A stretch of DNA of 64,000 nt, taken from positions 1-64,000 of the forward strand of contig RCSZ01000018.1 of assembly GCA_014898425.1 (NCBI GenBank), written 5' to 3'. Below the pieces are notes generated by a model. It saw only the letters and a list, made by a program, of their open reading frames with translations, searched no databases and was not told the origin of the DNA. The first letter of the stretch is position 1, and each line of letters begins with the position of its first letter. This document shows, piece after piece, positions 13,692 through 25,970 of this stretch. The stretch comes from Botryotinia globosa. Lineage: Eukaryota; Ascomycota; Leotiomycetes; Helotiales; Sclerotiniaceae. Made by a program: the position numbers and the translations under genes.

Positions 13692-14812
13692 TGTTTTACT
13701 TTTTTTTTTTACTTTTTTTTTTTTTTTTTAATAAATTATTTCACTTTAAATTATTAATTATATTACTAAATTATGAAAACTATAATATTAAAAGAATTTT
13801 TATTAATTTTAAACTCATTATATTCAATATAATTCTCTTTCCATTAATTATATAAACTTTAACTATATTTATACTAATTAAACTTTAATCTTTTGGAAAA
13901 CCTTTAGTTTTGAAGCTAGTAATATAAAAAATATATTATTTGAAAGCCCTTAACTTTTTATATATGGTTACCACTTTTCTTTTTTTTCATTCAATTTATA
14001 TTAGCTTAAATAAACTAATTTAAATAATTTTATTGAAAAAGTCTAGAATTTTATATTACAAAATTTATACTACTTTAATTTCAATCTTTTATAAAACTCT
14101 TAGTTTTAAAGCTAGCAATATAAAAAATATATCATTTGAAAGCCCTTAATTTCTTCTATATAGTTACTACTTTTGTTTTCTTTTTATTCAACTAATTTAA
14201 AGAATTTTGTTGAAAACTCTTAAAAATCTACATTTTTACGCTATGATTACAATGCCAAGAAAGTCGAGCCAATCAAATCGCTTGAATCCAACCAATCAGA
14301 TTGCTTGAATCGGGTCTTATTAAGCGAGGTTCTCTTTTTTCGTGTCTATACACACCTTCGGCCCTCGTGGGCGACAAGAATATTAAGGAGGTAAACCTCC
14401 AATAATATTAAAATAATTTTTATTAATTTTAAGCTCATTATATTCAATATAATCTTCTTTCAATTGATTATATAAGCTTCAATTATATTTATACTAATTA
14501 AACTTCAATCTTTTAGAAAACCCTTAGTTTTGAAATTAGTAATATAAAAAATATATCATTTGAAAGCTCTTAGTTTTTTATATATAGTTATCACTTTTGT
14601 TTTCTTTTTATTTAACTAATTTAAATAATTTTGTTGAAAACCTTTAAGAATTTATACTTCTATGCTATAGCTATAATGTCAAGGAAATCAAGCTAATCAG
14701 ATTGCTTAAATTGAGTCTCATTAAGCAAAAGTTCTCTTTTTTCGTATATATATATACCTTCGGTCTTTGCAGGCGACAAGAATATTAAGGAGGTAAACCT
14801 CCAATTATTGAT

Positions 14813-14948
14813 TATAAATTTATTATAAATTAAACTAGCAATTTTAGAATTAAGTTTTATTAATATCAACTTCTCGATAGTTACTAAGTGATTGACTCTC
14901 AATAGTCCCGGGGTTATCCGGCTGACTACTCGTATTCTGCGCTAATAT
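14813..14948 (+). repeat. Direct repeat, copy 1
   Basis: About 136 bp shared with 16049-16197, with the marker CCGGGGTTATCCGGCTGACT near 14908-14927. The two copies flank the TTTA microsatellite and the solo LTR. They could be LTRs of a short degraded element or a local duplication. Confidence 0.55.
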
Positions 14949-15132
14949 ATTTATTATTAAAGATTTAGAATTAAATATTTAAATTTATATATATATAAAT
15001 ACCTGGATTTTGTAAGTATTGTATTATAAAATATTGTAATATATAATGAATAGATTTTCTAATATTTAAAAAAAGATAAGAAAGAGATGAAGATGAAGAT
15101 GAAAATGAAGATGAAAATAAATAAAATTGAGT

Positions 15133-15343
<211 letters not shown>

Positions 15344-15384
15344 ATACTCCTATTTGATCGAAATATATTTTTCGATATATTAAC

Positions 15385-16043
15385 TATTGCAGGTCATGCG
15401 CTTAGCAGGGGATGGGTTGGGCTTGATTGGGAATAGTACTAGAATAATACTATATGGGAAGCTTAGACTTGTAGAATATATAAATAGAATTACTATTATT
15501 ATTAAAGTTTGAATTGATATTATATTATATAATCTTGAATATATATAAAAATAAATATTAGAAAAAGATCTGAATATAGAGACCTAAACCACTTATTTAT
15601 ACTTTTTCCTGCCCTCTATACAGCCTATAATATACAGATAATGTATATGAAAATTCTAATTTGAAATTAATTTTTTAACTTGAAATTAATTTCTTTATTG
15701 ATTTTAAATCAATATTATAATAAAGAATAAAGAAATATTAATATTATATCTGTTATTCTATATTTAGATTAGTTTCTATGTAATATTTCGATTTTTTTAA
15801 AATAATAAATTACTATTTTAAATAAAGAATTAATAAAGGATTTCTTTTTTGAATAAAGATTTCTTTATTTTATTTTATAATAATACTTTTTATATATAAA
15901 GAAAATCAAAAATATAGGAAACTTTTCTTATAATATTGAGTTTTTAGTATTTTATTATAATAATAGAATTTTATTATTATAATTAGTTCCTTTAATATTA
16001 TAATAATATTAAGTGATTTAATTCATATTTATTAAAAACAACA
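15385..16043 (+). mobile_element. Solo LTR, copy 1 of three
   Basis: Same ~660-bp sequence as 43705-44360 and 63002-63663. Shared blocks include CGCTTAGCRKGGGAT, GGGAATAGTACTAGAATAAT, and the 3' end TTTATTAAAAACAACA. It starts TATTG where the others start TGTCG. Unlike the other copies it has no matching 5-bp flanks (TTAAC against ATAAT). No internal region or second LTR was found, so it is read as a solo LTR. Confidence 0.75.
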
Positions 16044-16048
16044 ATAAT

Positions 16049-16197
16049 ATTATTAATTATAAACTTATTATAGATTAAACTAACAATTCTAGAATTAGGT
16101 TTTATTAATATCAATTTTCCCAATAGTTACTAAGAAATCAATCCTTAATAACCCTGAGGTTATCCGACTGACTATTCGAACTATATCCTATACTAAT
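16049..16197 (+). repeat. Direct repeat, copy 2
   Basis: Second copy of the repeat at 14813-14948, with the marker GAGGTTATCCGACTGACTAT. Differences are mostly C/T and G/A. Confidence 0.55.
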
Positions 16198-17261
16198 AAT
16201 ATTAGAAGATATAATTATATATTTTGAAATATATAATTACACATTGAAACAAATTATATAATTCTTTTTATTTAAAAAAAAATCATATTTTATTCTAGAT
16301 CATTTTAATTCATTTTATTCACTTTATATAGATTATATAATACTATATATAGTGATTCGAATCGATGATTGGAGGTTTACCTCCTTAATATTCTTGTCAC
16401 CCATAAAGGCCGAAGGTGTATATAGATATAAAAAAAGAGAATCTTGTTTAATGAGATTTAATTCAAACAATCTAATTGATTCAATTCAAGCGATCTAATT
16501 AATTCGACTTTCTTAGCATTGTAGTTATAACATTTAGACTTTTTTAATGAAATTATTTAAATTAGTTTATTCAAGCTAATATAAATTAAATAAAAAAAAG
16601 AAAAGTGATAACTATATATAAAAAGCTAAGAGCTTTCAAATAATATATTTTTTATATTACTAGCTTTAAAACTGAGGGTTTTATAAAGGATTCAAATTGA
16701 AATAGTATAAATTTTATAATATAAAATTCTAGGCTTTTTTAACGAAACCATTTAAATTAGCTTATTCAAACTAATATAAATTGAATAAAAAAAAAGAAAA
16801 GTGATAATCATATATAAGAAACTAAGGGCTTTCAAATAATATATTTTTTATATTACTAGCTTCAAAATTAAGAGTTTTTCAAAAAATTGAAATTTAATTA
16901 GTATAAATATAATTAGAGTTTATATAATCAATTGAAAAAGAATTATATTGAATATAATAAGCCTAAAATTAATAAAAATTCTTTTAATATTATAGCTTTT
17001 ATAATTCAATAATATAATTAATAATTTGAAATAAAATAATTTATTAAAAAAAAAAAGTAAAACAAAAAGTAAAAATAAAAAATAAAAAATAAGAAAAAAA
17101 ATAAGAAAAAGTAATATAATAAAATAAACCAATTTTGTTTACAAACTTTTAATAAAATTTCTTTTTTAGATTTTTATAATAATAAATATAATTATATAAT
17201 ACTTTCTTAAAAAGTAAGAGGTCCGGGGGCTCGCAGGCCCCTGGTATACCCCCTAAATAAA

Positions 17262-17361
17262 TCTAATATAATTCTCAATACTATATTTTTTATAGATTAG
17301 ATTATATATATAGTATAATAATAAAGCTTACAATTTCTATTAGCTTCTATATATATGACAA
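17262..17361 (+). repeat. tRNA-like short repeat, copy 1 (degraded)
   Basis: Partial match to the family best preserved at 17996-18124 (AATACTATATTTTTTATAGA, AATAAAGCTTACAATTTCTA). It runs straight into the C/T-rich microsatellite. Confidence 0.5.
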
Positions 17362-17470
17362 TTTTTTTTTCTTTTTTTTCTTTTTTTTCTTTTTTTTCTT
17401 TTTTTTCTTTTTTTTCTTTTTTTTCTTTTTTTTCTTTTTTTTCTTTTTTTTCTTTTTTTTTCTTTTTTTA
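17358..17470 (+). repeat. T8C microsatellite
   Basis: About 11 to 12 units of eight or nine T with one C, then a TTTATTTATAATAATCATAT tail shared with the TTTA array at 15136. Confidence 0.9.
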
Positions 17471-17593
17471 TTTATTTATAATAATCATATACTCCTACTC
17501 AATCGAAATATTATTTTCGATATATTTTCTTAACTATTATATATTTATTATATCATTATAATATATTCTATTATAATATATTCTATTATTATT

Positions 17594-17722
17594 AGGATAT
17601 ATATATAGTAGTAAGCTGTTAGGATTTCAATCCCTAATACTATACTTTTTGATTAGATTGTATATATGGCTTAATAGTAAAGTTTACAACTTCTACTAAT
17701 TGTTTCCATGTATATAATAGAG
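17594..17722 (+). repeat. tRNA-like short repeat, copy 2
   Basis: Member of the four-copy family. It carries the hairpin TTAGGATTTCAATCCCTAA, then GTATATATGGCTTAATAGTA and ACAACTTCTACTAATTGT. Differences from copy 3 are nearly all transitions. Confidence 0.6.
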
Positions 17723-17995
17723 TATCAAGAATTAGTCAAGTGAATATTATTCTGGGATCTCTGATTTAAACTTATTTAATTAGAAATAGATTTTCTTAAT
17801 AAAAAATAAATTAGAAACGAGAATGTATTACTTAATAATTGAATATTCTAAATTTATAAATAAATTGATTATTAATAGTGAGAATATAATTAATACAATT
17901 GTATATTATATATTATATGGTTAACTATATAAATAAATATTCTTTATGATTATTAGTCTTTTTGAAACGAAAAGAATAAAAAAGGGAAGCTTTAT

Positions 17996-18124
17996 TAGGA
18001 TATATATATAATAATAAGCTGTCAGGATTTCAATTCCTGATATTATGCCTTTTGATCAGATTGTATACGTAGCTTAGTGGTAAAGCTTACAACTTCTACT
18101 GGTTGTTTTCGTGCACGTGACAAT
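17996..18124 (+). repeat. tRNA-like short repeat, copy 3 (best preserved)
   Basis: Two structured parts. The first is a perfect hairpin TCAGGA-TTTCAAT-TCCTGA (about 18025-18043) that resembles a T-arm. The second is GTATACG-TA-GCTT-AGTGGTA-AAGC, matching a tRNA acceptor 5' strand, spacer, D-arm and polymerase III A box (about 18063-18086). It is followed by an ACAAC/GTTGT stem and CGTGCAC, which pairs with the acceptor strand except for one A-C. It is not a functional tRNA because the T-arm-like part lies upstream. The four copies suggest a SINE-like element. Confidence 0.6.
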
Positions 18125-18651
18125 TATAATATATTTCATTAAAATCAATTAATTATAATAATGTTTTTTATATACAATTGAATTTATATAATCATCAAAA
18201 AAGTAAAAAGGATAAAAAAAAATCAATAGTTATTAAAAAAATAAGAAATCGATTATTATTTCTAATATTAGAATAAATTTATTATATAATAATAAAAAAA
18301 TATTGAATTTTTTTTATATAATTTAAAATGAATAAATTCTATTATATTATATAAAATCATGATTTCAATTAAGATAATAAAAAGTCATTATTATTTATAA
18401 ATTAAACTATAAAAGAAATATTATTAAAAATCTCTTAAAGAATCATAGAATGATTAATAAAAAAATTATTAAAAAAGATTTAAATTTATAAATCTTGTTA
18501 TAAATTTGTTATTTATAAATTTAAATTATAAAAAATAAGAATTGATTTTTTTAATCAAACGAATACTTTGTTACAAAAGAAAAGGAAAAAATAACGAAAA
18601 AATCTTTTATATATATCAAATTAGAATAAGAATAGAATATAATTTAAATTT

Positions 18652-18755
18652 ATTAGATATATATATAGTAGTAAGCTATCAGGACTTTAATTCCTAATAC
18701 TATGCCTTTTGAATCAGATTATATACATAGCGTAGTAATAAAGCTTATAATATAT
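18652..18755 (+). repeat. tRNA-like short repeat, copy 4 (3' truncated)
   Basis: Matches copy 3 through TAGCGTAGTAATAAAGCTTA and then diverges, losing the second stem. Confidence 0.55.
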
Positions 18756-18980
18756 CGAAGATTTTCAATTTATTCAACTTATTTTAATTAATATTTCTAT
18801 CAATATTAAAAATAATCTAATAAAAATTCATATTTATAAAATTCAAGCTATTTTATTCAAAAGTCTTTGAATATTATAAAAATGCATTTATCATATAATT
18901 TAATGAATTAGTTATATAATTTCAAATTTTGAAAAATATTTATAGAATGAATAATTAATTATTATTCATTAAAGTTATCA

Positions 18981-19363
18981 AGAGTGCGTTCGAATCGATT
19001 TATTTCGACTTATTTCAATTAACTATTAGACCTTTTTTATTTAGTAAATAATACTTAGTAAGCTCAAATAATAGATTTACCGAATGCTTAAGTTTGTAAA
19101 ATAAATTATTAGGAATTATTTGATTTTTAATAATTCTAATCAATTAAAGTGATAGATGTTTTGGAGATTATTATATATTAATTATAAAATAGCTTTTTAA
19201 AGTTTCATGAATAATTCTTTAATAAATCTTTATTATCATTTACCCCTATTATTTTTCAATATTACTCAAATATCATTCAAATATATTAGTCTGAATACCC
19301 TTGTCATTTTAACATTATTAGAGATCTTATTAAATAAATCGAAAATCAATCCGAACGCACTCT
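18981..19363. mobile_element. MITE-like element with TIRs
   Basis: 383 bp bounded by AGAGTGCGTTCGAATCGATT and, inverted, AGAGTGCGTTCGGATTGATT. The interior is AT-rich with no coding capacity. It marks the right edge of AT island 1. Target-site duplication not resolved. A lone ACGCACTCT end also occurs near 51866. Confidence 0.7.
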
Positions 19364-19997
19364 AAGTTTGTTCAAATAATCAATTTCGCGCGAACTTTAA
19401 GGTTACTATATTCTTTTAGCTTTCCCGCCCTAACTTTCCCGCCCTACCTCACCTCTCCCACCTTCATATTTTAAAAGATCAGAGAGTAGAGAGTAGAGTA
19501 TAACAACACGATATGATACGATACAACGACACAATATAATATAATATAGCAAGTAAACCATCATCATCAACCTCAAAATCCCAACCAACAACCAGTCCAT
19601 CCATCCAGTCCATCCATCCAGTCTAATTTCCACTTTCAAAGATAACCGCCCACCCTTTCTCATCCTTTTTGGTTTACTCATCTTCCTCAAACAAACAAAC
19701 AAACGCTGCTCGTAAAAGCCCCTGGTATAAAGAACTCTAAGCCCCACAACATGCCATCCCATCCAATCCCACCCCATCCTACCCCAATCAATTCAGTTCA
19801 ACCCCACCTCCCCAGTTGCATAACCGGCAAAAACATTCAAAGAGACTTAGGTAACCACGCCATAGAGCGTCAGCTAAACTCCCAACACCGTAACAAGCCC
19901 TCCCAAAACTCTCCACTCAAACTCCAAGGCAAAGCCAATCCAATAATGCAGTCCCTCCAAATCCAGCTAGCAAAACAATCTAGAAGAATCCTGCCAA
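19364..19997 (-). other. 3' flank of WC-1 at the island boundary
   Basis: GC returns to normal within about 100 bp. It includes a tandem TTTCCCGCCCTAAC motif (19422-19447) and CCATCCAT repeats near 19600. No gene is supported. It must contain the WC-1 3' UTR and polyadenylation site, which I cannot place exactly. Confidence 0.5.
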
Positions 19998-22900
19998 TCA
20001 ACCATCCTTGAAATGCTCGTTATGATTCGTCGCATTATCGAAAATTCGTTTATATTCGTCGTCATTCTCTTCTCGCTCTCTTCTCTCCTCAGCTGTCTCT
20101 CTCTCATCACTGGTAAACCCCTCTGTCACCATCACCACACCCTTTCCCTTCCAATTCATTTCACTTATTCCACTCGTAACCCCACTCCTCTCACTTTCTC
20201 TCCCCTCCTCAATGTTAGTAATCCCACTAACACCACCCTCATTAAACCCCAAACTTCGCGCATGGACAGGTTGACTCTCCATTGTTGTTCGTCCTCCAAG
20301 AGATGCCGGAACTGCTGTTCCACTTCCCATGATACCACCATTACTAATTCCCCCAGGCCCAATATTTCCCTTTCCAATTTTGCCCGTTCCCTCAGGTCCC
20401 GTCCCTGAACTTCCAGTACTTGCAGTCCTCACACTATTATCAGAGTCCTTTTTCAACAACTTCGATGGTCTCGGAACCGTGGCATCCGCCGAGTTTCCAG
20501 GATTGATATTTAAGTTTGGATTTAATGAATCTGAATTTTGCGAGATTTCATTGTGTAATGGACTAGAATGACTCGGCGAATTGGAATGTTTGCTTGACGC
20601 ATCACCATCTTTACTGCGTCGAGAACTACGCGAGGATATGCGACCTTGCTGAACGTTTAGAAGATATGAGATTAGTGCCGTGTGCCGTATAAGTAATGCG
20701 ATGGGGTGGATAAGATAACAAACTAAGAACAATGATAGAGCAAAGAGGGCGTAAAGCAGCTATGTGCTTGAATATTTTTCTCGCGGTTAATAGCGAAATG
20801 GCACCTTGACCCGCCCTGAATATTGAAATTATCCACTGAGAGCTTTTCGATTTTGATCCAGAGATGAATATAGAGTAACCGTGAATTGAAGCGGGTTATC
20901 TTTTCAACAAACTCAACTTCAAGATGTGGAGGATGATGAATGATCAACAGCTTGACCAGCTATTGGTGCGGTGTCAGAACCGTCATCACTCACCTGTTTC
21001 GCCCATCTCAATCCACAACTATTACACAAGTCTCGATTTCCACTCGGTCCCCTCCTCCACTCCGGGGTATTCTTCGTATGGCAATTAGCACAATCTCGTT
21101 GGACGTTACCAGGTAATTTCCTTCGTTTTCGTTTCTTTCGCGCATTCACTAACGATGCTACCTCTTCAGCGAGTGATCGATTTTCCTTTTCCATCTGTCG
21201 AAGTTCATATTGCCAACTTGTAGCGCGTGTCGTTTTCAATTCTTCGAAAATGTTATCCCTGGAAGCTAAAGCTTCATCTTGAGAACCAATTGGAAGCCCG
21301 GATCCACCTGGTTGCGTGATAGGTATAGTTGTAGTACCAGAAGCTCCTGGTGTCAGAGGTTCAGGATAGGGACTAGCCTGGGGACGAGGCAATTGGTTGT
21401 TTGATGATGCTCGATCGGAAGTTTGCGAATCTGATCTAGTCAAGGGACTCATGATCATTGTTTTACCGCCAGGAATGGTAGTACCATTAGCTCCAGTGGC
21501 CGAAGCAACATTTCGAGATGCTTTATTAACCAATCGAGTCTGGGCAACAAGAAAGGTAGGTTTATGGCCCTCCGATGCATCTCCCGGATAGAGGACTGTC
21601 TCGGTTTGTATGACAAGACCACGCTTATTGAAAAGCTCATGTGAGTATTTGACAATCTTTCCCGTTCTTGCCTTTTCTAAGGCTCGACCAAATGCGACCT
21701 TGGAATCAGCACGCATCAACGCTTGAATGCTTGTACCAACAAGATCATCTGGTGTACGATCTAGGAGGGACCGAACATTCGTTGCAACGTATAGGAACAT
21801 GCCCGACGTTGACAATTTCGAATACATCTGTTGATCGCTAAGACCATCCATTCGCATCAAGTCGCTTCTAGCCAATGCATACACTGGTCTTACCCGGCCA
21901 ACCATAACGATGCATTTTCGACCTTTGCCTTGCTCTGCACAAAGAGAACCATGGCTCTCGAACCATGTGTAGCCACTATTCTTTCGACGAATGCGGAACA
22001 CAACATTGACAGCACTCCCTTGTGATGTTTCCTTCAACTCTCGAGTGACAGGAACTATATCACTAGGATGACAGATGGAAGACAAAGCAGTTCCGACAAG
22101 CTCAGATGCATCATATTCCAAGACTTGACAACACGACGGCGAAAGATACATGAATAAACCTTTCAGAGAAAGAACATGAATAACATCATCACTATTTTCC
22201 AGAAGCACTTTATCAAACATTCTCTTGGTGGTTTCCGGATCGCTACCATTGTCGTATGAAGCTAAGGCTGCGCTAACATCATCTCGACTTATCGTTTGCC
22301 CGGCATCAATTAGACGAATATTTTGCTGAGGTGGTTGCCATTGATATCGTGGTAATGTGCCTTGTTTATAATTCATGGTGTAAATCCCACCGCTCATGCC
22401 ATCGATACTAGTTGGGTTCGCAACCACATCAACCTGGAAACCGACCACCAGAGAAAGTGTAGGGTCGTCATCACTTGCAGGGATAGGAATCATCGTCAAA
22501 AGATTCATGAATGGCTGACCCCCTCTTCGATAGTTGATAATGGCCTGCTGAGTTTCCGTTCGATTGTCGACAGCTTTCTTCAGTTCATAGACCTTGTCAT
22601 TTTCCGTGGCCGTCCGACGTTCACCAGCTTGGATTTTGCCATCTGGTGATTGGAGAAATCGACAATTTCTTCCTAATACCTCATGTCTTGAATACCCGGT
22701 AAGGTTCTCAAAAACATCAGATACATATATTATAGGACAATCTGTCTCTCGTAGATCGCAGACAACAAATGCACATGATAAATCGACGGCGCCTATGTTG
22801 ATAACTTTATTTGGCCTTTTTGCCACTCTTATCAATGCTCCAAGCATATCAAATCCAGTGCTGGAGTATATATTCGAAATTCCGTGTCTCGATGGGGAGG

Positions 22901-23912
22901 TGTCGGAAGCGGTGAGAGCTGTGGGTGTTGATGTAGATGTGGGGACCATAGCCGTACTTGATGTTCGTGTTAAAAGATTCGAAGGTGCATTTGAAGTAGA
23001 CGGAGAGTTGTAATTGATTAAGGCTTGAGGCATGCTCATAGCGCTTGGTGATTGGCTCATGACATCGAATCTCGAAGACATTGCTTCGCTGTTCTCATCT
23101 TCCAAGGGTCTCATTATCATACCTTCTCGAGCTCCCAAGAGCGACTCCGATGTTGTGGGGCCCATGATAACGGACCTCGATGATATCTCTTCGTTATTCT
23201 CATCGGTCATCGTTCTCATTCTCCCACGGTCTTGACCCGCCATAAACATATTCGAGTCCATCGAATCCATAGGATCGTTCCCGTATACCGTAGGTGAATA
23301 ATTATCATTCGAGTACATGCCCATCGGCGAATCTTGAGACATACCATCCATACCAATGGAAGCATAACTTATCATCCCAGGCATCACATCTCCCGAGAAC
23401 GATCCATATCCCATAGTTGAATCCATCATATTTGGTCGCACAGAGTCGGAATAACCAAGCTGCTGCATTTGTGGCATGATACCCATTCCAGACTCCATCC
23501 CTCCGCCATAAAGGTCATTCATATTCATTTCGCCCAAGGATTGTCGACGTAACATTGAATTCTCCGAAGAAGATGTTGGCGTGGCAAATTGAAAATCGTT
23601 CAGACCGACATCACTGTTACCGAATTCTAGCATGGAAGATCTGCGATCGTGATCTTGCGAAAAGTCTTGTGAGTAACTCTGCCGCCGTTGTAATTCGCTG
23701 TTATTCTGCATGATGATTTCATCCAGACTATTTCCACCGCTCATGTTATGGTTCATGCTCATGCAACTTCCGTTAGATTGAGCGGAAGGCCGCTGTTGTT
23801 GCTGTTGCGGTTGAGGGTGCGGTATACTCAGAGACCTAGAATGTGCCCTCCTTTGAGCGACCTGCCGCTGCAGGTCCTCTTGGGTCATTGGCATATTGAA
23901 GAAATTACTCAT
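19998..23912 (-). CDS. wc-1: White Collar-1 blue-light receptor and GATA factor
   Basis: Two exons, 23912-20994 and 20648-19998, joined in phase across a 345-bp intron (GTGAGT ... TTCAG, branch CACTAATC); 1189 aa. Domain order is diagnostic: a Gln/Met-rich N-terminus, a LOV domain at about 370-497 with GRNCRFLQ (flavin-adduct cysteine 417), PAS-B near 568-675, PAS-C near 690-795, a basic KKRKRRK nuclear signal at 926-932, and a GATA zinc finger at 941-966 (C-X2-C-X18-C-X2-C). The second exon adds a 217-residue low-complexity tail. By family knowledge it binds FAD, pairs with WC-2, and activates light-induced and clock genes in the nucleus. The first frame reads on past the donor site to a false stop at 20919. 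The gene ends about 0.6 kb from the AT island. Confidence 0.95.
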
Positions 23913-25970
23913 GATAACGTCGACATCTGCGTCGGAATTCCTGGTGGCTGTATCGAAATCGAGTGTACGGTAATGACACTCGAGTGTTGAGGGGGGATGA
24001 AACTTTGCGTGAAGGTTGAATATTCTTGCGGCCCCCCGTGAAATCTTCTCTACACTTGATCAAGTTCACGAATTCTCCACCACTCCAAGGATCTCAAGAC
24101 GAAACTCGACGTTTGTGTATATTTATATTGGTCGTAGTCCTATCAGGGTTTTTCTCAATCAAGTATGCGCTTTGTCGTATGCCATAATTCTTCCCGGGTC
24201 GCAGAGTATCGAGTCGCTGTGTGTGATGACAATATCGAGTCGCAGGATCCACCAGTACCAGTCCTTCTCAGAAGATTTCAGAAGACGCACTCTCGGTCGG
24301 AAGATACTTGTATGTTTTGTAAAGCTTGTGTACTTTGTACAATTTGATTGTCTTTCGTTCCGAAAATCTGCGGGGGGGGGCTTTACATCGGAAGTGGATA
24401 TCGGTTTCGAAAGTACCGATGGTTGAAATGCGTGGGATTTGTATCGATATTGTAATATGGATGGATAAGTGGCCGTCTTCCACGATGCCGGTGGGGATTC
24501 GATCTGAGGTAAGTGAATATCATACAAATCATACAAATCAATATATAAATTCGATATCAATTGACGTTGTTTGTAAAGGGGAAACAAAGCGCTTGTTTAG
24601 TAGTCCACGGGGAGTGTTAGTAAGAACTACCTAGGTATATAAGGTTAGTTAGACCAGGACGATCAATGAATCAACTTTTTGTGTGGTGATGCAAGTGGAT
24701 AGTTGTGATTTGAAGATTGATTACATAATACATAATACATAATATATAATACATGATACTTTAATTGTGAGGGAAGTTTTTTGGTAATCATGCATATAAA
24801 TTATAGAGTATTTATATATTCATATTTATATGTCCATCTACTTATGATTTCTTATATTCTCAAATGACAAAGATCCTCGTATAATATATATAGACTTATT
24901 ACCTCTTTATACAACCTCACAACCTCACAATCTCTTCACCCTTCCTATTTTTAATCTCGAGATCTAAGCAGATGATGCACTAAATTCCCGAAGAGAACAT
25001 CTCCCGTCCCGTCTGCGGGCACTCCCATATATATATATATACCCAGCATCAAGATAATAATTCCCCCCCTCTCTCTTTTCTTCGACAAAAATCCCTTCTC
25101 TATCTATCATCCCTCTACCACTCTACCTGCCCGTCACCCAGAAATCCATCTACATACCTAGCCAAACCCACCCATCGTGATCCCTCCATCCCTCTCTTCT
25201 ACATTCCATCCCTCACACACCGATCTATCTACTCACCCACTCACCACCCACCACGCATCCCCTCCCTTTCCCTAGTCTCCCCCCCCCCCCCGCCAAACCA
25301 ATGCAAGAAACCATCCAGTTCCCTCCCCCTCTTCCCCCTCCAAAATGCTCGGCACCACATAATCCCAGTTCAAAGATACCAAAAGCCCAGTGTCGGGCAC
25401 CACGGCATTGCGTCACCATATGCAAGCCACTATCAAGTAGGGACCCCAACCCTTTCTGGGTTACCATTATGGCCCTTAATTAAAAATTGTCACGAATATT
25501 ATCAAGGATTTTATAAGTATATTTTTTTTCATTCGCCTATCTGTAACTTTGAATTGACCCTATTCTTGTTGAGTCAAAGGCCCATCATATTAGGGACCCT
25601 CTGTTCTCTCTGATTTCTTTCCCACTTCCCGATTTTTGGTCCATCTGCATCCGAGGCTTTCCTAAGTTATTTAAAACATGAGATGGTCTGAACAAACCCT
25701 TGTTACCTTCCTCCTCAGAAATAGAATGAAAAAAAATCTAGCTTGCAGTGGCTCCCGGTTGATCGCCATATCATTCCACATACCGATTGAACTCGTCGAG
25801 TAATATTGATGACTAGCCAAATTCCAACCACCACCGTAGCCTAACCATCCCAATGGTAACCCGGAAAATATACGTGCTCACATGGTATCATTCTATCATC
25901 AAAACTTCATCTCATACTCTCCACCACCCATGAAGGTCGTCGAATATCAATCCCAAGGCAAAGTGAAAGA
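23913..25970. promoter_or_regulatory. WC-1 upstream region / importin 3' flank
   Basis: No supported protein gene. It holds runs of G (24371-24379) and C (25281-25290), a TATATATATATATA stretch near 25027, and a pyrimidine-rich zone at about 25060-25300 that looks like the start of a + strand transcript. A 60-codon Pro-rich frame follows at 25301-25483 without recognisable similarity. The WC-1 promoter lies somewhere in 23913-24900. Confidence 0.45.
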
